Shown piece by piece: positions 47,111 to 59,119 of a stretch of 64,000 nucleotides of DNA. A program made the position numbers and the translations under genes. The notes under the pieces were generated by a model. The model did no database searches, was not told the origin of the DNA, and saw only the letters and a list, made by a program, of their open reading frames with translations. This stretch comes from Plectrocnemia conspersa (lineage: Eukaryota; Arthropoda; Insecta; Trichoptera; Polycentropodidae): NCBI GenBank assembly GCA_009617715.1, contig VTFK01000168.1, positions 434,001 through 498,000 on the forward strand. The letters are read 5' to 3'. Positions within the stretch are counted from its first letter, which is position 1, and every line of letters begins with the position of its first letter.

Positions 47111-50100
47111 AAAAACAACGAAATTAACGGGCGGACGTTTCTAATAATATACTCTTGTATCAACGAGTAATATTTTTTCCTACGACGTTTGCCAACGAAT
47201 GCTCGTGTATGTGGTATGTAGACGCAATGCATTCCATTGTATTATAGTTGTGTATGTATTAAATATACATATGTATGTACATACATCTTCAGATCTTGAT
47301 TATTAAAAAAATATAATATATCATTTTCTTAATCAATTTTATTTCTACTATACAAAATATGATAGATAACTATATTTTAAAATGTGGTTCGTCAGTGAGC
47401 TTTGAAACACTTGATACCTTTAATAAGGAGAAGTCAGACAAGAGAGGAACGAACCTCCACTACACTGTCGCTGCCACAACTATAAGATCCACTGGACATC
47501 ATCCATTCGCCAGCTACTCCACCACCGCTCGGAGAATAACGATATCACCCACCATAATTTGACGCAATATATGTAATATTATATAATAAATTATTACCAG
47601 TTTCTAACGGTGCATTTATGGTTGCAAATTCAAACCCCTTAGGATTATAAAACCTTAAAATATAAACAATAATAAAAATGATCACTATGGAATTAAATAA
47701 ATTGGATACTTTTCTACACAAAACCGTTTTTATATGTAAAACTATTTTTTTAAAATATATGAGTAATCACAATTTTAGCAAATTATAATTGTTTACAGAT
47801 TTTTTGACAAAATCTACGTGTTTACCCCAAAAAACTCTACATGTTTTTTTTATTTCAGATTTTATTTTGCGAAATAAATGCATTTAAATCAATTACAAGT
47901 AATATTAAAAATAGATTTAATAATATTTGTAATTCATATCAAATAATAATCATAATTACTACATAAAGGTAAAATCGTTCCATTAATATCTTACTATGTG
48001 CATATGTTTAAATAATATAGAACTAAAAATAAAATTTAACTATTATATTTAACGTTGGGTTTATGTTTATTACTAAAATAATTACATATTAATAATACGA
48101 ATATCAAATTCATATTTATGTACATATTGTTTTGAGTTGACCAGATTTCCTATTTAATATCTTCGTCCGGTAGTAGTCGTTTTGTGGTTTGCGGTTTAGA
48201 AGTATTGTATTGTATATTTACGCAAATTATACTGAAATGTAGAAATAAATAATTAACTTAGTAATACAACTACGATTAGATAAATATATCAATATAAAAA
48301 TATGTTTATTAATGTTTTCTTACATATAAACAAATATGTATTATTTTTGACGTAGCTTTTCTCAAAATGTTATAGTAATTTTATATACTCTCTTAGGATA
48401 GTCATTAATTTAAAAGTTAATATACTAATTATACAAAGAGCTGTAAATTTAAAAATAGATCAATAAGGCAAATAAAAGCATTCGCAACTGTTTAAAAAAC
48501 TTCTAAAATTCGTCCAATAAAAATATCTGATTTGTTATCGCACCGTTATTTAGTAAAATATTTGAAAATATAATCCTTATGCGTTTAAAAGAAGCAGTAG
48601 GGAATAAATCAAGCAATAAGACAATCCCAATCGCTTTACTGAAATCACAGCTGACAATAATACAACTCGACACGCCAGCGAAGACTTTTAAATTTTCAAG
48701 ACCTGCCACTTTCACTGTACCGCCTGATAGCGGCATCTATAAATGTTTATAAAATAAACTGCTACCAGATTTTTCGGCGTCATTGCGCTTTTATTATATG
48801 TATTGTTTAATGAAAGGTTAGCTGAACCATCAGGATTGAACACCACAGATGCTTAACTCACTTAAATGTGCTGGTGTGAATTATAGTAGTAAAAGCGTCG
48901 AAACGTCGAAACAGTTTGCGAAACGAGCTTCTGTCTCTCACAGGCGATGGCATCAAACAGCGCAATTTCCACGTTGAGCAAGTTTAGCCAGCTTCGGTTC
49001 AGTCTTGTTGTTCTCAAAAGCATCATAGAGAGTAAGTAGAACCGGAATTGCGGTTGCGCAATCCCTACCACCGACAAACCACTTTTAATTTCAAATGTCG
49101 AAGAAGATTCGGACCGTTTTGAATACAAGACAAGCAAAAAACCCCATCAAAACCGGTTACAGCCAAATACCACCGTTTGTTTATTCAAAACACTTTTTTC
49201 ACCTTACGTTTTCTGGTAGGTATCTCTGATAGTTTTTTTTATTTGATGGTACGGACCGGTTGATTAATTGCATTTTCGAACACAAAAACAACGATCGCCC
49301 ACATTTAGTTTTCGATTTCGTTTGGGTACGATGATGTATTGGTTGGCATTTGTGTGTGTGTATAATTATTTTTTTGACATTAAATGCAAATTTGTCAATG
49401 GTAGATTAAACGATAATATAATATGTATATAAATTAAACGGTAAATTAAGTAAGAGATATTCAAAGGCAATCTTTATTATTGTAAAAATAAATTAAATAG
49501 TATTTAAGAATGTAAATCACAAATGTCAAGGTCAATCTATAAAGATATGGTAAGTTAATTAATATAAATAAGTTTTTGTTGTGTAATAGTAAGTTTGGAC
49601 AGCTTTACGATTATTTTATACAATAATTACTTATGTCAATATCACATTTAGTTTAGAAAAATAAATAACGTAATAGCAATCAAAAAATTATCACATATTA
49701 AGGCTGTCGATACAAACATAATAACGTCTAGTATTAATTGTGGCGTCTAAAATCAATATCAGACATGTCCACTTTTTATGATATTGAAAAACTTTGAACA
49801 AATTAGCATCAATTGACTAGTTTTTTTAATCAAATAAATCCTGAGGATGGTTATTTTAATCCCAACTATTTTTACAATGTTACTGGTTCGTTTCCAAATG
49901 GTTTGCTTGTGTTACAATAATACAATAATATAAGTCAAATAAACTTTTATTTATAAATTAAATAAACATAAATTATCATCACATATAAAGCATTTAATAA
50001 AATAAAAAATATCAATATTTAACTAATAAAAATGTCCATTTTTAAAAATATTATTTAAGAGTAATTAAATGACATATTAATTGTAAAAGTAAAGAGAATA

Positions 50101-51460
50101 AATAAAAAAAGGTAAATTAGACTTCTGAATATGTGTACATCGTCAAGAAAAATAACATTGAATGTTTACTAGTTTTCTTTTTAAAACTTTTCTACGCTTG
50201 TATAGTTATATAGTAAATTTGCTTTTAAACTTTTTCTTGTATATTATGTTTATAAGTTAAACTATAAAATATGAAACATGGAACTGTATTTATTATATAT
50301 TTAATTATGTCCTGTAACAACAAACTTCTTTAACAACAAATTATGTTTAATGCATTACAAAACAATACACGTTAAACCCTAACATACACACAGACAAAGG
50401 GCTCTACAAACATAACTTGTCTCGCCGACATAATCGTAATTCACCATTGCTACGTCGTGTCGTTAAACGTGTAAAATACTCATATAATAATGTATACGAT
50501 ATAGCATAAACGTAGCAAAAATGCAGGAAAGGAGAAAGGAAGATGGGCCGTCGAAGCAAATCTCCAAGGCAAACGAGATTTGTACATCACAGCATAGTGG
50601 TTCAGTGTAACAAACTCGGGAGAGACTTAGACTATTTTATTCAAGAATGTACTTTATTGCCACAGTTGGCTGTTGTTCGTTGTGCAACGATTCGCCGGTA
50701 ATCGTGCATGTTAAATAATTAGGCCCGTGAGCGAGTCTCATACAATATTCACAGAAGCGCCAATTAAAAATACTCCACAATGCAATAATGTGATGGTTAT
50801 CTATATACATGTGGATTTTCTGATACATATGCTGTTGGTATTGCATCTTTTATCATATCTGTATATATACATTTTTATTTATATAATTATGTATAGTTGT
50901 TGTTTTTTTCGAGCGACTAGTGTGAAATTATGAGCGCGTAAGTATCAGACTAAAATGTGTTTTAAAATACCCTAAATATATTAGGCATTTCAATGAGACT
51001 AGCAATTTTTAATAAAATATGAGTAGTTTTAAATGATATGTAAAAATAAAATGATCTTAAATATTATTTGTACATATGTATTTAAATAAATACCTCGATT
51101 TACGAGCATACTTCATTCCGAAAACGTGCTTGTACTTCAAAACACTCGTTTATCAAAGCTAATGTCTCGGTAATAAATAATTTAAAGTAATGTTTATTTG
51201 TTTTGAAACTCAAAAATATTAATGCAAAATACACATACTTTTATAAATAATTTTTTTATTGCAAAATATTGCTCGTTTATCAAGGCAAAATTGTTTATAA
51301 ACAACTAACTACTCAAAAAGATAATAATGATGGTTGAATTTAGAAGAAGAAACATTCTTTTAATGTTTTAATTAAAGTCACATAACGGATGACTTTTTGC
51401 ATTATAAACTAGCAATAAAATAATAAATGATAGTTTATTATATTAAAAAAAAGGTGGAAA
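47110..51460. other. Intergenic; no supported gene
   Basis: AT-rich with less biased pockets at 47359-47562 (67-codon frame, Ser/Thr-rich) and 48500-49140 (two minus-strand frames of 77 and 91 codons). None shows a recognisable domain or splice context. Confidence 0.45.
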
Positions 51461-51575
51461 CTGGTAATAATGTATTAGATTATATTACATATATTGCGAG
51501 TAGCTATGATGGGCGAGTATCGTTTTCTCCGAGTGGTGGTGGAGAAGCTAGCGGAAGGATGATGTTCCGTAGAAG
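51460..51575. repeat. Dispersed repeat, second copy of the 8.06 kb repeat
   Basis: This shares TATTAGATTATATTACATAT, TTGCGAG, GTTTTCTCC and GTGGAGAAGCTAGCG with 8080-8150 in the same order and orientation. The 60-codon frame here (51427-51609) reads through the repeat and is not a gene. Confidence 0.5.
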
Positions 51576-51609
51576 ATCATCCTTCTTCAAGCTTTGTAAA
51601 GATTTTTGA

Positions 51610-53800
51610 TACTTATTTAATTTACAAGATTGTTTTGAGATCCCAATAACTAGTTATGACGACTCAGTCGTTATTTTATATTGATAAATCAAAGTTTCTT
51701 GAGTATAAATATCATTAGTATAAATTAAGAATATGAACGTTCTAAGGAAACTACCCTGCAGGAGCAAAATTTTTTTATGAGGTATGAGTATGTGAATTAA
51801 TATAATCAATCGAGCCAATCGGTGTCAAATAATAAAAAGCAAGAAAACATGGTTCTCGATTGTGTCTAAGATTGCGTTTACCGTGAGTTTTATTCTCTTG
51901 ATCTAGGAATTTAATTGTGTGTACTATTCAATGAAGATACTCTCATTTCTTTGATCTGAAATGGCCTTTTCATATTTACACCCTCACTTTAATAGCCAAT
52001 TGATGAATTCGAAACATTCAACATCCATGTTCAAAATACGCAAACGTCAATTGTATTGTTGACAATTAATTGTCATTGCACAAGTGGTATGTGTTTGGAA
52101 TTTAGATCTACAGAAATCGACTGGGAATTTACATTTTAAAAATATTGAAATAATACTACTTCATCCTCTATATACCCTTAAGCTATCAGTCAGTTAACAT
52201 CAACAACAGACATTTATAAAAATATAAATATTTTCAAGGTCTGGCTCGCGAAACTAGAACACGAAACAAAACAAAAATAGTCCAATCAATGATGATTGAT
52301 CTTTGACTCGAGCGTTTCTCCATCAAACCATCCATGTCACTACTATAGCATCTAAACATCATTTTATCTGTGACACTGCAACACAAACGCTTCAGCCCAA
52401 CAATTAACAAGCGTATCGAGTTCCTCCTTGCCAAAACAATAGTGGTGGGAAAACGCAGTCACTATTATATTTTTTTGCCAACAATGAGCACACAACAACG
52501 TTGAATGTCATTGTCATCGGAGTGTGCAAAGTTCGACGACTCCAACCGGCTTCTTTCGTTACGCAACTAGACCGCCTTTTTGACACTCACCTGCAAGCTA
52601 CATCCTATATTATACTAACTGTGTCACTCAGCTTGACCGAGACTTGTATAACAACAATATTTTTAGGAGTGTATAAATTTAAGACGCTGATCAAAACTTT
52701 TTTATGGAAATTTTTAATATAATAGAGGAGAAAGACAATCGATTATCGAAATTATCGCTAACATACTGTTGTCTGTATTTAGTTTTAATAGCAATATGTA
52801 CTAATTGGATTAACATGTGAGTTGTCATGTAAAATGACAATGTTGTGAACGCACGTCAACGGCACTTTTTTTTATTTTTTTAGATAAATGCAAACCGCAA
52901 AAATGAAACATGTTAGATAATATGCATGTTGATTGTTGATTATGTGTGAAACCATAATATTGCATTTACCGGATGTCGCAAAAAACAGTATTTTTTTAAA
53001 TTATCAATAAGGCCAGAATACACGTGTTGAGTTATCTAATGTTGTTATTATCATAAGCGAAAAAATAAATATTAAAATATACTAATTATTTATTTATTAT
53101 AATTAATTGATGTATAATATATAAATATACATAAAATACTAAAAAATATTATTATATTATTATATAATATATTAATGTGAAAATATAAATATAATAAATT
53201 TTATCTATATAGTACATCGATCTAACATATATTATAACAATATACTGCATGTTTTTTTTAATTACAACAATATGAGAGTAGTAGTAGTAGTAGAATTTTA
53301 TTTTATATTGGTAATAAACATAAGAATTTTAAAATGGATAAAATAATAGTTTCTATAAGATTTTCGTATTCGCTTTCACACGTACCTGGTTTATTTTGTT
53401 GTTGTCATTATTTTATTATTTTTTATGGTCACGCGTGATACGTTGTTAGTTATAAGTAACATTGTTAGCTAAGATTAGGCTTTGATAATTTTAATTTACA
53501 AGGTACAATAAATATATTTATACTTTATTAAAATTAGAGAAAATGACAGAAAAGATCAAAAACTTTGCAATTATTATACTCCACTATAGATTGACAGTCG
53601 TAAGCTCAATGCATTACAACGAGATAAATCAGTACTAACTGGGTCAATCAGATATATTTAAAACCTACAAATAAATATAAACAACCAGAGTGAAAATCTA
53701 TGAATCGATGATCTATATATATTTTTAAATTATTATTTCTATTAAAAATTTGTAATACATACATGTCACTTTGAAGTTAAGGCCGCATTTTTAAAAATAA
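51610..53800. other. Intergenic; no supported gene
   Basis: Less AT-biased between about 52220 and 52640, with overlapping frames on both strands but no recognisable domain. TAG repeats (about 53279-53292) are present. Confidence 0.45.
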
Positions 53801-53804
53801 AATT

Positions 53805-53880
53805 TCGAGTTCACTGCGGGGACCTGAACCCTTGGCTTTTGCGTTATCAATCTAGACCTTACGGACATCGCTATTCTGAT
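53805..53880 (-). repeat. tRNA-like SINE head
   Basis: On the minus strand an A-box-like TCTAGATTGATAACGC is followed by a B-box-like GGGTTCAGGTCCC (53819-53831), spaced as in a tRNA. The flanks do not form a tRNA cloverleaf with a good acceptor stem, so it is more likely a tRNA-derived SINE head than a tRNA gene. Confidence 0.4.
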
Positions 53881-53899
53881 TGTAATGGTTTTAATCACC

Positions 53900-55330
53900 T
53901 GCAAAATTAATTTAAATGGCATTTAAACCGCTAAAACAGATAAAAATAAAACCTAACAGTGAAAGAGAAATCTCGTCGCTAACAATTGTGTTACTAAGTG
54001 TTATTATTTCAAGATCCACTATATCGTAATCACACATATATACCGAAGAAAATAATTTTTGTGTAAAAATAATGCGCAAAAAGACTATTTTTATTTTCCC
54101 CTTGTTAACGATCGACGAAGCGATGTGTCCCAAAAGCAATGCAATTGGCCTGCCAACATCTTCATCTGTGATACGCCAGAGCTGTCTCGAATCAGCAATA
54201 TAAAATATGTGACATTTTGTTACAGAGAGGCAGACGGAACACGCTTAAGAGACTCAATTTCAAGGAGTAACAGATAGTCAGAAATATCACAGCTGACTAT
54301 TATTTAAATCGACACTAATAAAGATTTGATTATTTTAAAGTTCAGTTATTTCGACTACAACTTTATTTAATATAATATATACGCTGTAGAAATATTTAAA
54401 TCTGATAAACAAGCAAAAAGATAATTACGTCAATAGATTAAATATATCTATATTATTACTATTACATAAGTTATGATATTGTAATATTTTGGGTTTATAT
54501 AATAATAATTTATTGATTTAATATTATATATAAGCATTAATATTGTCATAAATGTTTTTTTATTTTATTTTATATTTATTATACTAGCTTTATAATGTGT
54601 AAACCAAATATGTCAAATTTATAAAAAATATCATTGCCATTGCGGCTAAAAAAATTAAATTTACTATATAAACAGATATTTGGAAGAATAGTAAGTATGA
54701 TGAAACACTATGAAGTTATAAAAAAATGTCTAACAGAAAAAGCGCATTAAAACAGCAGATAATACAATTAATAACATACGCTTGCTCGGTGTGGAGTAAC
54801 GTTGGACGAGTTAACTCGCACGTTTTAGTATTGACTTTGATTTATAATATGGAATAAACTTACCATGAACGATTATATTCAAGTTTTTACCTAATTCAGT
54901 GGACCAGTTTATTCGAACACATGTAAAATATGTTATTAGCCATTCATTTGAACTAATTCTTGATATAAATATTTTTAGCAATTCTATTTTTAAAATCTGT
55001 ACCTATACCATAATCTTGCAAATGTATTGCAAAAAAATTAGCTATCATAATAAAATAAAAAAATGCAATTAAAAATACTTTTATAGTATTCTGTTAAGTC
55101 AAAGAAAAACTTGGGTTTTACTGGATTTTTTATTAATCGAAATCAATAATATAAATAAGGAAGGCCTTACTTAATAAAAACTATTGATACTGCTTATATA
55201 TGCAGATTATTTTACATATACTTTTTTTTAATTTGTGGTAAAAATATGCTAGTTCAGTGTTATTTTTCCCATCCACACCTATGAAACTAACATGACAGTA
55301 GCATAGCACATATCAGGCGAGATAATTCTA
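53900..55330. other. Intergenic AT-rich stretch
   Basis: Short frames at 53912-54277 have no recognisable domain. Otherwise AT-rich, no features. Confidence 0.5.
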
Positions 55331-55690
55331 TTTCAGCCGATATACCTGGCATCTGCCACCCGGATGTATTGCTTTGTGCCGGCTTCAGTCACGCTTATCA
55401 TCATCATCGTGATGTGTATTGTCGAACGTGCCAAATTGTCCGAGTTCCACAAAACGATACCGAACTGAGCGTAATTAGGGGTCCGGGCCCGCACACGGCT
55501 CCGTTGCATTGTTGTTACGTGTTGTTGCTTCTCGTTGCCTATTGCATGCGACGGTTTTCGTCAGACCCTGATGTAACTGTTCTCTCAAGGCAGACACTTG
55601 AAATTTCGTCTGCGATTTCTTGTATAATTTGTGAAAGGCGCACCAGGCTACAGACACACAATTAACGACCGAGATTTGAGCATCGGAACG
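55330..55690. other. Unique GC-richer block, unassigned
   Basis: A 98-codon plus-strand frame (55369-55665) and a 60-codon frame on the other strand overlap here. The plus-strand frame is Cys/His-rich without a zinc-finger spacing I recognise. Composition is clearly less AT-biased than the flanks. It may be regulatory DNA or an exon of an unseen gene. Confidence 0.2.
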
Positions 55691-56489
55691 TGGTGAAATA
55701 ATTGATCTAGAATTGTAAAGACCTCTTCCTGTGTAAACGCTTATTCTATATGGGTACTTAGTATATAACCTTCAGATTATTATAAAATCAATTAAGTAAT
55801 TAAAATCAGAACCTTTAGAATTGAGACATGTTCGCCAAATACTTAATTACTTAACTTCGCCATTTAATTTATTCCTGTGGTGTAAAATTTAGGAATTCAA
55901 AGTGTAGCAGATAAGGCAATATTTCATACACTAACTTTCAATCGTACGATGTTTGGTCGTGCAAAAAAATTGTACCTTTTTGTTGACTAGTGCAGTTAAA
56001 TGTCACAGTTCTTGATGCATTATTTTGATTTAACTCTGAGCTGTAATGATTTCACCAGGATAGTAAAGTATACAAAATGCAGACTACAGTCGCCATAATT
56101 TTGTTTTATAGTAATTTCGTTTTTGCGAAATTCTTCATGGCTTCATTTATGCCCAAGTCGTAAAAAATCTACTTTTCGTCACACGTTACGATACGATCAA
56201 GAAACAAAATTGCATTAAATAATCATATAAAAACTTTGTAATTACAATTTTTTTTAAATTCAACACTTTCCTTTGTTTTTAGCCCCGACCGTTTGTCTTT
56301 TTTAACAAAATCTAATTTTCTACGCACGTTATGTATTAACAAGAAATAGATCGATTCTGTTGCATAAAAAAATTATTGACGATTTTATGTTTTTATTCAG
56401 TGCATGCGGCACCCATTTGTGCAGTTTTATGATTTTTCCGACTACTGTTGGATCTTTTTGAAATCCCACGACCTTCTCCATCACGTTTT

Positions 56490-56506
56490 TTAACCCTTTA
56501 AGCGCC
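56490..56506 (+). repeat. piggyBac-like terminus without palindrome
   Basis: TTAA followed by CCCTTTAAGCGCC resembles the termini at 81 and 5000. No palindrome follows in the next 60 bp and no partner was identified. Confidence 0.25.
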
Positions 56507-56654
56507 TAATTAATTTTCATAAAAAGTCACGTAAGTAGTCAATTATACAGTAAAAAATAAATTTAATTTCGATTTTTTATATTTATATATCTACATTCTA
56601 TGCTGCAACTATATAATTTACTAATTACATAACTTTTTATGAAAGTTAATTCAG

Positions 56655-57176
56655 TGTGGGATAAATCCGAATTTCGCACTAGACCCTTTTAGGAGAATCG
56701 CCGTACATGTACGGCGGTCGATCTATCACTGTTTTGCGGTACCCCAAATATATATTTACATATATAATTGAGGCAATAATTAATAAAAAACATTACAATT
56801 CAACAATATGTCTTTCAATTTAAAATATTGTAAATGAGTTCAGTAGAAAATAATACAAATAAATGAAAGAGTACGAAATAAATTAAAATAAAAAAACATT
56901 AATTTTATTTTATAAAAATATTGAAAGCCTCTGTTTTGATATAGAAAAATATGTAAAATTAATTAAAGTGTTAAAATAAATGAATAAAATATACTAATAC
57001 AAAAATCACTGATTTATTTATTTATTAATGCAATATAAAATTGTAATTAATAAATAAAAACAGAAATAATTTTGGAAAAATACGTATATTTAACACACTC
57101 CTAGATGTATATTAATAAATTAACAACTCTGTAAAAATTAACTCACTACTCAAAGAGTTCGGATTTATCCGCACCC
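56655..57176. repeat. Inverted-repeat element bounded by GGATAAATCC palindromes
   Basis: GTGGGATAAATCCGAA (about 56656) and TTCGGATTTATCCGCACCC (57158) form inverted repeats about 500 bp apart, each containing a self-complementary GGATxxATCC core. TTAA occurs just outside each end (56646 and 57190). The interior includes the palindromic terminus at 56686-56715. Possibly a piggyBac-like MITE with nested debris. Confidence 0.35.
56685..56790 (+). repeat. Solo piggyBac-like terminus, same family as 81-180
   Basis: CCCTTTTAGGAGAATCGCC leads into GCCGTACATGTACGGC (56700-56715), then TATCACTGTTTTGCGGTACC, CCCAAATATATATTTACATA and a TAATAAAAAACATT block. The same order is seen at 85-200, so it is a third copy of this terminus. 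The preceding TTAA has decayed. Confidence 0.55.
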
Positions 57177-57179
57177 AGC

Positions 57180-58550
57180 ATATAAAATGTTAAATACCAT
57201 TGCACTGTACGTTTTTTATTTGAACTGACATCAAGAGTATAGTTTACTTTTATTAGCAGTTTCTGCTGGCTTACCACTCTTTTTTAACTCATACAAAAAT
57301 GTTATTATGTATTTAATATGTTATATCTTCAAATATATTGTTAAATTTAAAGCAAAATATTTAAAGTCGAATTTACTTTAAATTATGTTTATACAAACAT
57401 ATAGAAATGGGTTTTTATAGAAAAAAGACGCAATATAACTAGAAAGGAAATTTTAGTGCAATATAACTATCGCAAGTTCTTTATTTCAAACGCTAATACT
57501 TTAATGCACGTATATAATTATAATAATATAAAATTTGAATTACAAGAAATGTTAAAAAAAAACTTTAGTTTTCTAGAAAATTATAAAAAGAAATGCTCTT
57601 AATTTTAATATTTTTTGCATCATTTAGCAGACAGATGTATATTATATATATCACATTGCTGTCAAGTATAGATTGAGCAAATTATTCTGTGACACAGATC
57701 TGCATCAATAACTAAGCTTTTTTTATGTCAGGTACTTGAACTTGCCGAAGATTATGACTTAATAACGTAATATTTTTATTCTTACGCCAGTGTATAAATT
57801 TTTTCAAAAGCATTTTGAACGTTTGAGATTCTACAATATATGTAAAGTAAACCTGATATATTTGTTTATCTTGTCGCCAACTGTCGCTTATGAATTGCAT
57901 GCATGGACAAATTATTATACAGGCAAAAATATCTGACTTATTCTGAGACCTAAGCAAATGCAAAAAGTGCTTAAATTTATTTTATTTTAAATCATTTAAA
58001 TAAGCCGATTTTTTCAATATTTTTTCAGATAAATATTTCTAAACATTTTTAAGCATATGAAATTAAAAAACGAGAATAATTTACGATCCTCTTGTAAAAA
58101 AGTATCATCAAATGCTATTTTTTCTGTCTGTCGTTTTTAAATTATTTTTCATTATACATGCGACGGTCAATAAGTGTGTCCCACGTCACACAGTGAATGT
58201 AGTTACCCTAGTTGGTCATTGTCTTTGAGGGTGCCCCCGCCCACGTTGTCAAGCGTTCACTTGCGGCCACTCTCACTAGAACGGCCTTGCGCTGCCCTGA
58301 ATTCCTCGACAGCAGCTAAAAAGTATCGGATGTGATAACTCTTGTGCAATATAATATACACTACATAAATACGGAATGTGCTATAAAAACGCACACAAGC
58401 ACTAACAGCGCTAATCTGAAATTACGCGATTAAGTTTTTTCTACTACTTCATATGGTCTTATACCTATCAACTACACTACGCTCTTTTTTCAACGCAGAT
58501 AATATAAATCAACGTATGTCTTATTTTTGTGTCTACTGTCGAAGAATATA
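57180..58550. other. Intergenic; unassigned block at 58.14-58.34 kb
   Basis: Mostly AT-rich. Between 58150 and 58340 composition is balanced and GACGGTCAATAAGTGTGTCC recalls Tc1/mariner-type ends, but no partner end or transposase was found. Confidence 0.4.
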
Positions 58551-58559
58551 TTAGTCTCT

Positions 58560-58960
58560 ATAGCGTGGTCAACTATAAATTTCGGATACCGAGTTGAAGC
58601 AAGAGATGTGAAAAAAATAGCAGCTTCTTCATTTTTCACGTCTCAGTAATCAGCGAGTACTCTTGATTGAAGTTCGTAAAAACTTAGTGGGTTCAAGTTG
58701 AAATATTTATGAGTATTTACTCGTAGTTGAAATTCGCTAAGAATCTTAGGTTCAACACGTAACACGTGTATCGTTAATATAGAGAAAAAAGAGCAGAGTA
58801 CCCAGATTGGATCCCTGTGGTACTCCAGAAGAAGCGACACATATTTCTACAACGTAGCACTTGGCGATGCTACAAGTAATCAATTGTCAATCGACCACCT
58901 TCATAGCGACTGTAAGTCTTTCTGTAAAGAGAGTGAATCAGAATTTGTGCGAATAATCTG
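58560..58960 (-). pseudogene. Non-LTR reverse transcriptase fragment, copy 1
   Basis: The minus strand from 58856 to 58752 reads ASSGVPQGSNLGTLLFFLYIND and ends in a stop codon soon after. SGVPQGSxLGPLLFxLxIND is the diagnostic reverse-transcriptase block of jockey/CR1-type non-LTR retrotransposons. Upstream coding sequence is broken by stops and the catalytic YxDD block is not visible. It is a dead fragment. Confidence 0.75.
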
Positions 58961-59019
58961 AAACACTTTCATGTCATTACCATATAATATTTAGTACAAG
59001 TTATAAATTGCCGCATTTA

Positions 59020-59115
59020 TGTAGTTAATAAAGAGCAAAAAGAGCAGAGGTCCCAGATTAGATCCCAGTGTTATTTTAGAATGAGCGAAAGATTTCCATA
59101 GCTCACATACCGTGG
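59020..59115 (-). pseudogene. Non-LTR reverse transcriptase fragment, copy 2
   Basis: The minus strand reads TLGSNLGPLLFLLFINYINAAI, the same reverse-transcriptase block as the copy about 250 bp away on the same strand. The same motif cannot occur twice in one enzyme, so two related elements (or a duplication) lie in tandem. Confidence 0.7.
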
Positions 59116-59119
59116 AATG

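Noticed and set aside
55369..55665. A 98-codon Cys/His-rich frame as a possible zinc-finger protein
   Set aside because: The spacing of Cys and His fits no known finger and there is no supporting gene structure.
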